Below are positions 9,491 through 18,596 of a stretch of DNA of 36,898 nt, piece by piece (within the stretch, counting starts at the first letter, position 1; each line of letters starts with the position of its first letter). Below the pieces are notes generated by a model. It did no database searches. It was not told the DNA's origin and saw only the letters and a program-made list of their open reading frames with translations. The stretch is from a bacterium (GTDB lineage: Bacteria; Patescibacteriota; Minisyncoccia; Phycocordibacterales; PALSA-1337). The position numbers and the translations under genes were made by a program. The stretch lies in contig JANXZK010000025.1 in the NCBI GenBank assembly GCA_025355565.1, positions 1-36,898 on the forward strand, written 5' to 3'.

Positions 9491-9592
9491 GTGTTCGAAA
9501 GAAAAACTATCATACGAATCGCCCATATCCAATATCCAATCAATTTAAACCTTTATATTACTTCTCCGCAATCTTAGCATATCGGTAATAAA

Positions 9593-10612
9593 ATGTCAAT
9601 AGACAAAACAAAACAAACTAGTCCCGATAAAGATGCCAAGGATTTTGGTTTTTTGGACCAAACCTTGCGCCCTTCTCGATGGGATGAATACATCGGCCAG
9701 CAAAATATAAAAAACAACCTCCATATACTACTCACCGCAGCCAAAGAACGTGAACACCCACCTGAACATATCCTATTTTATGGTCCTCCAGGTCTCGGCA
9801 AGACCACTTTGGCACACCTCATAGCAAAAGAGAGTGGTGCGCAGATGAGGGTCACCTCTGGGCCGGCGATCTTGAAGGTCGGCGACCTGGCTTCGATACT
9901 GACCAACCTCTCCCCAGGTGATATCTTGTTCATTGACGAAATACACCGCCTAAACAAAGCCATCGAGGAAATCCTCTACCCTGCCATGGAAACTGGGAAA
10001 TTGGACATCATCATCGGAAAGGGACCTTCTGCCCGCACTATCCAACTCGACCTCCCACCATTCACCTTGATCGCCGCCACGACGCGCATCGCTATGATCT
10101 CCGCCCCACTTAGGTCCAGGTTTTCTGGTGGCGTCTTCAAATTGGAATTTTATTCAGACAAAGAGCTCGCTGAGATCGTAAAAAGGTCCGCAAAGATCTT
10201 AGGAACTGATATAGAAGACGTCGCGGTAAATGAGATCGCCATACGATCCAGGTTTACACCACGCACCGCCAACTATCATCTGAAACGTTGCCGCGACTAC
10301 GCCCAAATAAACAAGAGTGTCTTGTCCAAAGATATCGTCATGAAAGCCCTCACCATGCTCGGTGTAGATGCGATAGGTCTGACCGCCGCTGATCGAGATA
10401 TACTCAAGGTCATCGTAACAAAATTCGGCGGCGGCCCGGTGGGTTTGAACACTATCGCAGCGGCATTATCCGAGGAGCAAGCAACCATCGAAGAGGTTTA
10501 CGAGCCGTACTTGATACAACTAGGTCTATTGGAACGCACTCCCCGAGGTAGGATTGCCACTGCTAAGGCATACAACCACTTGGGAGAAAAAGGTGCCAAT
10601 AAGTTGCTATAA
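9593..10612 (+). CDS. ruvB: Holliday junction branch migration ATPase RuvB
   Basis: LRPSRWDEYIGQQNIKNNL, HILFYGPPGLGKTTLAHLIAKE, ILFIDEIHRLNKAIEEILYPAME, TLIAATTR, FGGGPVGLNTIAAAL. Confidence 0.97.
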   Translation: MSIDKTKQTSPDKDAKDFGFLDQTLRPSRWDEYIGQQNIKNNLHILLTAAKEREHPPEHILFYGPPGLGKTTLAHLIAKESGAQMRVTSGPAILKVGDLASILTNLSPGDILFIDEIHRLNKAIEEILYPAMETGKLDIIIGKGPSARTIQLDLPPFTLIAATTRIAMISAPLRSRFSGGVFKLEFYSDKELAEIVKRSAKILGTDIEDVAVNEIAIRSRFTPRTANYHLKRCRDYAQINKSVLSKDIVMKALTMLGVDAIGLTAADRDILKVIVTKFGGGPVGLNTIAAALSEEQATIEEVYEPYLIQLGLLERTPRGRIATAKAYNHLGEKGANKLL

Positions 10613-10629
10613 TATATCCGATAAATAAC

Positions 10630-10980
10630 ATGGCTGATAATTCAACAACACTTTTCGCGGCGATCTTATTGGGGACATTTCTGATCGCCAGACTAGTCGT
10701 ACTAGTCACTGGCCAAAAATCAATAACTCTCTATCTGCGAAACAAATATCAGTGGGATATCCACCATCTGCATTTGGGTATAGCGATCCTTGTTTGTGTC
10801 TTTATTTTGGGATTGAATGAGGCTACCAAATCTCTGAATATCGTTGGGCTGATCGGTGTCGGTCTCATTTTGGACGAAATCTATGGTTTCATTTTTAGTG
10901 TTCCTTATTTCAATAAAAAGGAACTCGTTCCTACCCTGCTTATGTTCTTGATCTTGTCAACGCTCCTCATTTTGTTCTAA
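10630..10980 (+). CDS. Small integral membrane protein, function unknown
   Basis: 116 aa ORF with several hydrophobic segments and a WDIHHLHLGIAI motif. Confidence 0.6.
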   Translation: MADNSTTLFAAILLGTFLIARLVVLVTGQKSITLYLRNKYQWDIHHLHLGIAILVCVFILGLNEATKSLNIVGLIGVGLILDEIYGFIFSVPYFNKKELVPTLLMFLILSTLLILF

Positions 10981-11068
10981 CCATCGATCAATTTGTATTT
11001 TCATCTTTATTGGTATACATTGGTCAATAATATATCATCAATTACAAACCACTAACAACTAAAATATC

Positions 11069-11599
11069 ATGTCTGGACATAATAAATTTTCAAAAATCAA
11101 ACACCTGAAAGCAAAGAATGACGCGCAAAAGAGCAAGAGCTTTGGTAAGATCGTGCGTCTCTTAACGGTAGAATCAAAGAAAGCTGGCGGAAACTTAAAA
11201 TCACCAGGACTCATTGCCGCTATAGAAAAAGCGCGCAGAGAGAACATGCCTAACGATACTGTGGACCGCGCGATCAAAAAAGGAGCAACAGATAATAGTG
11301 CCTCCATGGACACGATCATCTATGAGACTTACGGTCCGGGAGGAATAGCTATCCTCATAGAATCGCTAACAGATAACAAGAACAAGGCAGCGCAAGAGAT
11401 CAAGCATATCTTGAGTTTGAACGGTTTTGAGCTAGCCTCCCCTGGCAGTGCTTCATGGGCATTCACAAAAACAGGTGGTACGTGGGCAGCAACAACGACG
11501 TTGCCCCTCGAAGACGCAGACATCGAACTTCTGACAAAACTCGTAGTAGAGCTTGAAGAAAATGAAGAAGTGCAGGAGGTATTCACAAATGCCGAATAA
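11069..11599 (+). CDS. yebC: YebC/PmpR (TACO1)-family protein, shortened
   Basis: MSGHNKFSKIKHLKAKNDAQKSKSFGKIVRLL; NMPNDTVDRAIKKG; YETYGPGGIAILIESLTDNKN. Confidence 0.92.
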   Translation: MSGHNKFSKIKHLKAKNDAQKSKSFGKIVRLLTVESKKAGGNLKSPGLIAAIEKARRENMPNDTVDRAIKKGATDNSASMDTIIYETYGPGGIAILIESLTDNKNKAAQEIKHILSLNGFELASPGSASWAFTKTGGTWAATTTLPLEDADIELLTKLVVELEENEEVQEVFTNAE

Positions 11600-12083
11600 C
11601 ATAATCCTCGGGATCGACCCAGGCTATGACCGTGTCGGTATCGCGGTTATAGAAAAAATGACCAAAGGACGAGAGGTAGTCATATATTCCTCCTGTTTTC
11701 AAACGTCACCAAAGGACACAATATACGATCGTTTGTTTTCTGTTGGAAGAGAGGTAGCAAACATCATCAAAAAATACGGACCGGCGGCATTGGCGATCGA
11801 GACATTATTCATCACGAAGAACCAAAAGACTGCTATGCGCGTGTCGGAGGCACGAGGAATCATCATCTACGAAGCCTTGAAGGCTGGAGTCCTGGTATCC
11901 GAATATAGTCCAATGCAAATCAAGATGTCTGTGACTGGTGATGGCACAAGTGACAAAACCAGAATACAGAAAATGATAAAGATGCTCGTTGGTATGCCAA
12001 AAAAGGTCGCCATCGATGATGAGTATGACGCGATCGCTGTCGCCATCACCCATAGCGCCATGTGTAAATCATCTGTTTACTGA
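11589..12083 (+). CDS. ruvC: Crossover junction endodeoxyribonuclease RuvC
   Basis: MPNNIILGIDPGYDRVGIAVIE; LAIETLFITKNQKTAMRVSEARG; DDEYDAIAVAITH. ATG at 11589, overlapping the end of yebC; the track's upstream start is not preferred. Confidence 0.93.
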   Translation: MPNNIILGIDPGYDRVGIAVIEKMTKGREVVIYSSCFQTSPKDTIYDRLFSVGREVANIIKKYGPAALAIETLFITKNQKTAMRVSEARGIIIYEALKAGVLVSEYSPMQIKMSVTGDGTSDKTRIQKMIKMLVGMPKKVAIDDEYDAIAVAITHSAMCKSSVY

Positions 12084-12205
12084 TTACCGTTTACTGGTTA
12101 CTGTATCCTGTTATCCACAACCCCACTTTCTTGCAAAATCAATGTGGTTTTGCTACAAATTACTCACAAAACCATTGACTGATAGATCAATGGCCAATAA
12201 CGAGT

Positions 12206-12481
12206 ATGCCTCACACAAAAAATATCCAATCTAAAAACAAAGTAAAAGCCGCGAAGAAATCCACCACCACTCCGGACCTAGATGAACTGATAAATGAACC
12301 GCCCGTAGCAAAAATACAGAAAGTAATCGATGTGGTAGATATACACGATGATATTTCAGGAACAATCGAAGAGAAACCGGAAGTCGACCTATCGCCAGGA
12401 GAAGAAGATGCCGACGAAGCCGGTGAAGAAGGTCTGGATGATGATGAAGTAAATCCATTTGGAGACAAGTGGGAGGTCTAA
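12206..12481 (+). CDS. Short highly acidic protein, function unknown
   Basis: 91 aa ORF with acidic C-terminal half (LSPGEEDADEAGEEGLDDDEVNPFGDKWEV). Confidence 0.5.
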   Translation: MPHTKNIQSKNKVKAAKKSTTTPDLDELINEPPVAKIQKVIDVVDIHDDISGTIEEKPEVDLSPGEEDADEAGEEGLDDDEVNPFGDKWEV

Positions 12482-12531
12482 ATGGTATATCCAACCTCTG
12501 ACATCCATTCTCTGCTATACTTATTCCACTG

Positions 12532-15066
12532 ATGACTAGAAAGAGAAAACTCCATCATGTAAAGAGGATATCTATGATCCTCATATCACTCGTTCTCGTC
12601 CTTATAGGCTCAGGCGCTATTTGGGTTGCGACACTACAGATGCCGGATCTAAATTCATTCCAGGCCAGGAAGATCGCGGAATCAACCAAGATATATGACC
12701 GCACGGGAACAGTCCTTCTATACGACACTGGCAAGAACGCCAAACTTTCATACGTTCCTCTTTCCTCCATATCTTTGTTAGCACAAAAAGCGACGATAGC
12801 TATCGAAGATTCTAATTTTTACAAGAATATCGGCATCGAGCCTTTATCCATCGTGCGGGCAGTATTGGCCGATCTCGCTTCTGGTGGTTATGGCCAAGGG
12901 GCTTCAACGATCACCCAACAAGTAGTGAAGAATTCTCTATTGACGACTGACAAGACCATAACAAGAAAGATCAAGGAGTGGGTTTTGGCTATCAAACTCA
13001 CCAAAGTCATGACCAAGGACCAGATACTGGAGACGTACTTAAACGAATCACCGTATGGTGGAACGTTATATGGAATAGAAGAGGCTAGTAGAGCGTTCTT
13101 CGGTCGTCCCGCCATAGACCTAACATTGGCCCAGGCTGCATATTTGGCCGCAATACCACAGGCACCAACATATTATTCCCCGTATGGCACACACAGAGAC
13201 GCCCTAGATTCTAGACACATCTTGGTTTTACAAAGAATGCGCGATCTAGGTTTGATCACTGTTCCAGAATACAATGCCGCAAGAGCAGAAAAAGTACAAT
13301 TCCTATCAAAGAATGACTCTAGTATCAGAGCCCCACACTTTGTGATGTTCATCAAAGACTATCTGACACAAAAATATGGTGAAGATGAAGTAGACAATGG
13401 CGGATTGAAAATCATCACAACATTGAACTATGACATGCAACAAGAAGCAGAAAGTGTGGTAAAGAAGTTCGGTCCATCCCTATCATCGAGTTTCAATGCC
13501 AGTAACACAGCGATGGTCGCTATCGACCCAAAAACTGGAGATATTCTGATGATGGTAGGTTCGCGTGACTACTTCAACCAGTCTATCGACGGCAACTACA
13601 ACATCGCTCTCGCGGAGAGACAACCAGGCTCAACATTCAAACCGTTCGTCTATTCAACTTTGTTCAAGAAGGGATATACTCCAGAGACGATATTGTTCGA
13701 CGCCCAAACAGAGTTCTCCAACTATTGCACAGTCGAAGGAAAACTGAAGGACACTTCAGCGACACCAAACACTAGTAAGGCCTGCTATTCACCACAAGAA
13801 TACGACAATATATTTGAGGGTCCACTCACTATCCGCCAAGCCTTGGCCCAATCGAGAAACATTCCTGCTGTAAAAGCCCTATACTTGGCCGGTATCCCAG
13901 AATCTATCAAGACTGCTGAGGATATGGGTATAACATCATTAACAGATCCAAATCGCTACGGTCTAACCCTAGTGTTAGGTGGTGGAGAAGTTTCTCTGCT
14001 CGATCTAACCAGCGCATATGGTGTTTTCGCCAATGATGGTATGAGGAATCCGTACCGATCGATACTACAAGTCACAAACAACAAAGGCCTCATATTGGAG
14101 CAGAACGGCACAACGACCACTACTCAAGCGCTAGAACCAGAGATCGCTAGACAGATATCAGATATTTTGTCAGATACCAATGTTCGTATGGCCAGCTTGA
14201 AACCTATAGGAGACAGTGTTGGTAGACCTGTAGCGATAAAAACTGGTACGACCAATGACTATAGAGATGTGTGGGCTGTCGGCTATACACCAAACCTCGT
14301 CGTCGGCGCCTGGGCAGGAAAAAACAACAATACCCCAATGCAACACAATGTGGCTGGACTCATCATCGCCCCTGTATGGGGAGCATTTATGTCTCAGGCG
14401 GTGAAAAATCTCCCTGTTGAGGGATTTGTGCCACCACCACCTCCACTAGTTGACGGTAAACCTGTTTTACGTGGTATATGGCAAGGTGACCAGTCCTACA
14501 CGATAGACAAAGTGTCTGGGAAATTGGCCACGCAATTCACTCCAAAAGAAACTCGCCAAGAGGTCACCTTCACGAATGTTCACACGATACTGCAATGGGT
14601 CAACAAGGATGATCCCCGTGGTCCGACTCCAATAGATCCAACCAAAGACTCACAGTATCCTTATTGGGAGTATGGCGTGAGGAAATGGTTCGTAGAATAT
14701 CAAAAAACACATCCAGCATTGAAAGAAATGACGGGTAGCTTCTCCATACCAACAGATACCGATGATGTGCATACAGCCGATAAAGTGCCAAAGATCATAT
14801 TTATGAGCCCAACAGCCACATCAACCATCAACCCTCAAAACTTACTCCGAATAAATTTGGGTATCTCGAGCGGTTTTATTCCACAAAAAACAGAAGTCTA
14901 TCTGAATGGCAAATATGTATTAACAGCCACGACTAATCCGTTGAACTTCTCCTTCATTCCAGCTGATGTTGGGAAATTGAATGATACTAACAATACTATC
15001 GTTGTGGATGTTTTTGATAGTTTATTCAATAAAGGAGAAGCGGTGCTGAATTTTAAAGTTAATTAA
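12532..15066 (+). CDS. Class A penicillin-binding protein (transglycosylase/transpeptidase, PBP1A-like)
   Basis: Glycosyltransferase-51 motifs IAIEDSNFYKNIGIEPLSIVRA, GQGASTITQQVVKN, KEWVLAIKLTK; transpeptidase motifs RQPGSTFKP, SRN, KTGTTNDYRDVWAVGYTP. Confidence 0.96.
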   Translation: MTRKRKLHHVKRISMILISLVLVLIGSGAIWVATLQMPDLNSFQARKIAESTKIYDRTGTVLLYDTGKNAKLSYVPLSSISLLAQKATIAIEDSNFYKNIGIEPLSIVRAVLADLASGGYGQGASTITQQVVKNSLLTTDKTITRKIKEWVLAIKLTKVMTKDQILETYLNESPYGGTLYGIEEASRAFFGRPAIDLTLAQAAYLAAIPQAPTYYSPYGTHRDALDSRHILVLQRMRDLGLITVPEYNAARAEKVQFLSKNDSSIRAPHFVMFIKDYLTQKYGEDEVDNGGLKIITTLNYDMQQEAESVVKKFGPSLSSSFNASNTAMVAIDPKTGDILMMVGSRDYFNQSIDGNYNIALAERQPGSTFKPFVYSTLFKKGYTPETILFDAQTEFSNYCTVEGKLKDTSATPNTSKACYSPQEYDNIFEGPLTIRQALAQSRNIPAVKALYLAGIPESIKTAEDMGITSLTDPNRYGLTLVLGGGEVSLLDLTSAYGVFANDGMRNPYRSILQVTNNKGLILEQNGTTTTTQALEPEIARQISDILSDTNVRMASLKPIGDSVGRPVAIKTGTTNDYRDVWAVGYTPNLVVGAWAGKNNNTPMQHNVAGLIIAPVWGAFMSQAVKNLPVEGFVPPPPPLVDGKPVLRGIWQGDQSYTIDKVSGKLATQFTPKETRQEVTFTNVHTILQWVNKDDPRGPTPIDPTKDSQYPYWEYGVRKWFVEYQKTHPALKEMTGSFSIPTDTDDVHTADKVPKIIFMSPTATSTINPQNLLRINLGISSGFIPQKTEVYLNGKYVLTATTNPLNFSFIPADVGKLNDTNNTIVVDVFDSLFNKGEAVLNFKVN

Positions 15067-15164
15067 TCTGCCACAAAAACAACTTTCCTACCGTCTCCTG
15101 CGGGCGCTAATCGCTGGCTACCTGTCCTCGGAGCACGTACGGAAAGTTGTTTTTGTGGCAGATT
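15065..15164 (-). repeat. Foldback element, copy 4 (minimal form, motifs on minus strand)
   Basis: Perfect 24-bp arms AATCTGCCACAAAAACAACTTTCC (15065-15088) / GGAAAGTTGTTTTTGTGGCAGATT (15141-15164). Minus-strand interior GTGCTCCGAGGACAGG...GCCCGCAGGAGACGG matches the CCGAGGAC and CCGCAGGAG motifs of copy 1. Confidence 0.85.
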
Positions 15165-15182
15165 CTTAGAGTTTAATATTTT

Positions 15183-15443
15183 TTATTTAATATCCCTCAC
15201 AAAGATAATATCTTGTTTTTCATTGATAATTCTCAGTATTCGTTGCTTTTTTATGTATATCTCAGATTTCAGTGCCGGACTGATGTTGATCATGGAGATA
15301 GTCGCGTCTTTGATCTGGATATTGTCAGTCAACATACTCGAACCAATGTTATCCTTGATGGTTTGGCGGACTATATCACGCACGAAATACTCCCGCGTCT
15401 GGCGGTTTTGCATCTTCTTGAATAAATGGCCTATTCCGAACAT
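15183..15443 (-). CDS. DUF721/DciA-like protein (tentative)
   Basis: 86 aa, next to dnaN. IQIKDATISMINISPALKSEIYIKKQRILRIIN resembles the DUF721 strand-helix pattern; weak, by eye only. Confidence 0.45.
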   Translation of the reverse strand: MFGIGHLFKKMQNRQTREYFVRDIVRQTIKDNIGSSMLTDNIQIKDATISMINISPALKSEIYIKKQRILRIINEKQDIIFVRDIK

Positions 15444-15444
15444 A

Positions 15445-16563
15445 CTAGCGATTCATTGGCATTACTAAGTATAAAAATGTTTGGTCTCCGGATATAGGCC
15501 TTATAACCATTGGTTTATTGATGCCACTCAATTGGAGAGAGACGCTGTCAGCATCGATAGATTGGAAACAGTCAATGATGTATTTGTAATTAAAATTTAT
15601 CTCCATTTTATCCCCTGTCAGTGTGGCATCTATATTCGTTTTGTTTTCCCCAATATCTGAATTTTTTGTTTGCACATCAAAAACCTTAGCTTTTGGATCG
15701 ATCGTCATATGAACTTGATTGAATTTATCTGAAAAAATATTTGATATCTTTAATGCGTTCAATAAGTCTTGTTTTAGTGTGATCACCTCGGTTATATAGT
15801 CTTTTGGGATTATCTGCTTATAATCCGGGAAAGTGCCGTCAATAACCCTTGATACAATATATATATCATCCGCTTCAAATGAGATGAGGTTCTTCCCCAT
15901 TTTTACTCTCAGTGTTTCACCCATACTTTCCAAAACCCTCGTAACATCAGCGATATTTTTGAATGGTAGTAATATTTCATTGATCTTTACCGAGAGTGGA
16001 ACTTTGATCCTCTTTTCTGCCAATCGGAATGAGTCTGTTGCCGCAAAAACGATACAATCTCCATCTTTGTATATGTAAACACTTGAAAGTTCTGGTTTTA
16101 CACTAGACACAGATGCGCTGTACCAGACAGCTTTTAGACCTTTTATGAATAAGTCGCTTCTAAAACTGACTTCTTCTATTACATTATCCTTATCTCCAAC
16201 ACGAGGTATCGAAGGAAAATCCTCTATTGGTAAGGTTTTGATGACAACTTTTGACTTGTTCGCTTGGATATATAAATTTCCTGAAATAACTTCGACTTTT
16301 GCTACTTGATTATCTTCTTGGATCTGAGAAATGAATGATGATAATATGTTTCCAGGTACAGCGATAGTGCCTTTAGTTGTTGTTTTGATTGGAACAGATA
16401 TTTCCACCCCAATATCGAGATTAGTTGCTTTAAAAATCGCAATATTATTATCAACTTCTATAAGTACACATGTGAGCACTGGTAGTGTCATATGTTTTCC
16501 AGTTATCCTCTCTACAAGGTTAATCGCGTCTTTTAGTTTTTTAAAGTTAATTTCGAATTTCAT
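15445..16563 (-). CDS. dnaN: DNA polymerase III beta subunit (sliding clamp)
   Basis: MKFEINFKKLKDAINLVERITGKHMTLPVLTCVLIEV; LSSVYIYKDGDCIVFAATDSFRLAEKRI; terminal YLVMPMNR. Confidence 0.96.
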   Translation of the reverse strand: MKFEINFKKLKDAINLVERITGKHMTLPVLTCVLIEVDNNIAIFKATNLDIGVEISVPIKTTTKGTIAVPGNILSSFISQIQEDNQVAKVEVISGNLYIQANKSKVVIKTLPIEDFPSIPRVGDKDNVIEEVSFRSDLFIKGLKAVWYSASVSSVKPELSSVYIYKDGDCIVFAATDSFRLAEKRIKVPLSVKINEILLPFKNIADVTRVLESMGETLRVKMGKNLISFEADDIYIVSRVIDGTFPDYKQIIPKDYITEVITLKQDLLNALKISNIFSDKFNQVHMTIDPKAKVFDVQTKNSDIGENKTNIDATLTGDKMEINFNYKYIIDCFQSIDADSVSLQLSGINKPMVIRPISGDQTFLYLVMPMNR

Positions 16564-16723
16564 GTTATTAAGGGTGTGGATATGTTGATAATGATTTTTA
16601 TGGTTAGGTTATGTCTTATAATTAGATCTTGTATCTAGTTATCTTGTTGAGAATTTGATACTAACTTATACCAGGTTATCTTGTTTACTTATAATCAACT
16701 TCTTATCCACATATTTATCCTCT
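16564..16723. promoter_or_regulatory. dnaA-dnaN intergenic with DnaA-box-like sites (possible oriC part)
   Basis: TTATCCACA at 16703-16711; TGTTGATAA (one mismatch to the reverse-complement box) at 16583-16591; AT-rich, with repeated TTATCTTG. Confidence 0.5.
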
Positions 16724-18073
16724 TTATAACATCGAACGTAATTGGTTTATCTCTTGCAGTAATATCGGGCTAGTTTTGATGTCATTTTTGATCTTTTCAT
16801 ACGAGTGGATGACGGTTGTATGATCCCTTCCACCCAGTTTCTCTCCTATCGACGGGAAAGATATGTTGAAATCCTCACGGAGCATATACATAACCACTTG
16901 GCGTGGTTTAACAACCTCCTTTCTGCGTGTTTTGTTGTATATACTATCCTCATCAATATTATAGAAATCAGAGACCATTTTGACTATATCTTTTATCGAA
17001 ACGGTCTTTTTTGGCTTAACGCTATTTTTCAATATATCTTTTATCTCATTTATATTCAATTCCCTGTTTCGAAGTTGTGTTTGGCAGGCGATAACATTGA
17101 CGATGCCCTCTATCTCACGAATATTGTCGTCTATTGATCCGGAAAGGTACTCCACGATGTCACTGGAAAGGGTGATGTTATGCACGCCGCACTTGGTGCG
17201 CACGATAGCCATCCTAGACTCACGATCTGGCTCAGGGATATCTACGATCATTCCGACACTGAATCTACCTCGGAGACGAGATTCGAGCCCAGGAATGACA
17301 TTTGGATGGCGGTCAGAGGAAAATACCAGCTGCCTTCCTGTATCGTGGAACGTATTGAAGAAATGGAACAACTCTTCTTGGAATTTTTCTTTATGTGAGA
17401 AGAATTGAACGTCATCCATGATCATCACATCATACTTTCTGTACTTGTCTTTGAATGGTTGGACCTTGTTTTCTTGGATCGCCACGAAAAATTCAGATCC
17501 AAACCGCTCTGAGGTGAGATAAAAAACTTTTTTATTCGGGTGAAGCCTTTTGATTTGGTTCCCTACCGCTTGGATCAGGTGGGTCTTGCCTCGACCAGTA
17601 CTTCCATATACAAACAATGGGTTATAAACTTGTCCTGGGGCTTTTATGACGGCCTGAGAGGCTGCGTGGGCGAGCTCGTTGAATGGTCCAACAACGAAAT
17701 TGTCGAATGTGTAGCGTGGATTCAAGTTGTCGTCTTTGTTTATATAGAAATCCTGTAGAGGCATCGGCATTGTTGGTGCCGCTACTACCTTCTTCTTTGC
17801 GTCATTGGCTTTAGATTTCTCGTTTTCCTTGGTGATGACGTATTCGAGCGCCCTAACCCCTTCATTCATCTGTCTCAAGATGCGCAAGATGTTGTTGTGG
17901 AACTTTTTAACCATCCATTCCTGGGTAAATGAGTTCGGAACACCTAGGTATATCACTCCCTCGGTTTCTTTTAGGATCTTTGTCTCCTTGAACCAAGTCG
18001 AAAAATTAGCCTGAGAGACGAGAGTCTCTATTTCTACTAGAGCCGTTTGCCACATTTTTGTATAGTCTTGCAT
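16724..18073 (-). CDS. dnaA: Chromosomal replication initiator DnaA
   Basis: NPRYTFDNFVVGPFNELAHAAS, NPLFVYGSTGRGKTHLIQAVGN, VMIMDDVQFF, C-terminal KPRQVVMYMLRE...IGEKLGGRDHTTVIHSYEKI. Confidence 0.97.
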   Translation of the reverse strand: MQDYTKMWQTALVEIETLVSQANFSTWFKETKILKETEGVIYLGVPNSFTQEWMVKKFHNNILRILRQMNEGVRALEYVITKENEKSKANDAKKKVVAAPTMPMPLQDFYINKDDNLNPRYTFDNFVVGPFNELAHAASQAVIKAPGQVYNPLFVYGSTGRGKTHLIQAVGNQIKRLHPNKKVFYLTSERFGSEFFVAIQENKVQPFKDKYRKYDVMIMDDVQFFSHKEKFQEELFHFFNTFHDTGRQLVFSSDRHPNVIPGLESRLRGRFSVGMIVDIPEPDRESRMAIVRTKCGVHNITLSSDIVEYLSGSIDDNIREIEGIVNVIACQTQLRNRELNINEIKDILKNSVKPKKTVSIKDIVKMVSDFYNIDEDSIYNKTRRKEVVKPRQVVMYMLREDFNISFPSIGEKLGGRDHTTVIHSYEKIKNDIKTSPILLQEINQLRSML

Positions 18074-18195
18074 TGGAAAATTTTTCTTTAAGTATATACC
18101 TGTTTATAATTCTGCCTACTTGTGGAGAGAGATAAAATATGTTGATAAGTTGTGGACAAGTGTTTATATATAAAAACTTCTTAAAATTCAGTAAT
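18074..18195. promoter_or_regulatory. dnaA upstream region with DnaA-box-like sites (possible oriC part)
   Basis: TGTGGACAA (TTGTCCACA on minus) at 18151-18159, adjacent TGTTGATAA at 18140-18148, AT-rich; dnaA and rpmH diverge here. Confidence 0.5.
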
Positions 18196-18358
18196 AATAA
18201 CCCCCACCCGTCCCTATGACGCGACCGAGTACTGTTTGAACATCCATGAATCGTTAAAGCTTTTGACATAGGTTGTATGGGAACACATGTCAAAAGATCA
18301 TACGATTCATAGGATGTGAATTACGCAGGGAGCGGAGGAGGGATGGGTGGGGGTTATT
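18196..18358 (+). repeat. Foldback element, copy 3 (dnaA-rpmH intergenic)
   Basis: 20-bp outer arms AATAACCCCCACCCGTCCCT (18196-18215) / AGGGATGGGTGGGGGTTATT (18339-18358), one G-T. Inner arms ACATCC..ATGAATCG..CTTTTGACAT / ATGTCAAAAG..CGATTCAT..GGATGT. Motifs GACCGAGTACTGTTTGAAC and TACGCAGGGAGCGGAGG. Confidence 0.9.
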
Positions 18359-18416
18359 CAAGACCCGTGAATGCGAGACCTTGAATTATTATCAGAAATA
18401 ATGTAAAGTACTCTCC

Positions 18417-18551
18417 ATGTCATTCACATACAACCCAAAGAAGAGAAAGAGAGCAAAATCTCACGGTTTTCGAGTTCGTATGAAGACGACGTCAGGACGC
18501 AAAGTTCTCGCCCGTCGTCGAGGTAAAGGTCGTAAACGTGTTGCTGTTTAG
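18417..18551 (+). CDS. rpmH: Ribosomal protein bL34
   Basis: Translation [44 protein letters not shown]; below the ORF-track length cut-off but unmistakable L34. Confidence 0.96.
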   Translation: MSFTYNPKKRKRAKSHGFRVRMKTTSGRKVLARRRGKGRKRVAV

Positions 18552-18596
18552 TTGACTTCTTGATTAATTGGTCATTCTGGTGACCTTACATACAGT

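Noticed and set aside
12061-12205. TTACTGATTACCGTTTACTGGTTACTG imperfect repeats and GCAAAA...TTTTGC hairpin after ruvC
   Set aside because: Short and degenerate; could be chance in AT-rich intergenic DNA or a weak terminator. Not enough to call a feature.
18006-18293. 95 aa minus-strand ORF across the dnaA start and the dnaA-rpmH spacer
   Set aside because: Overlaps the dnaA N-terminus, the DnaA-box region and the foldback element; no protein similarity recognised.
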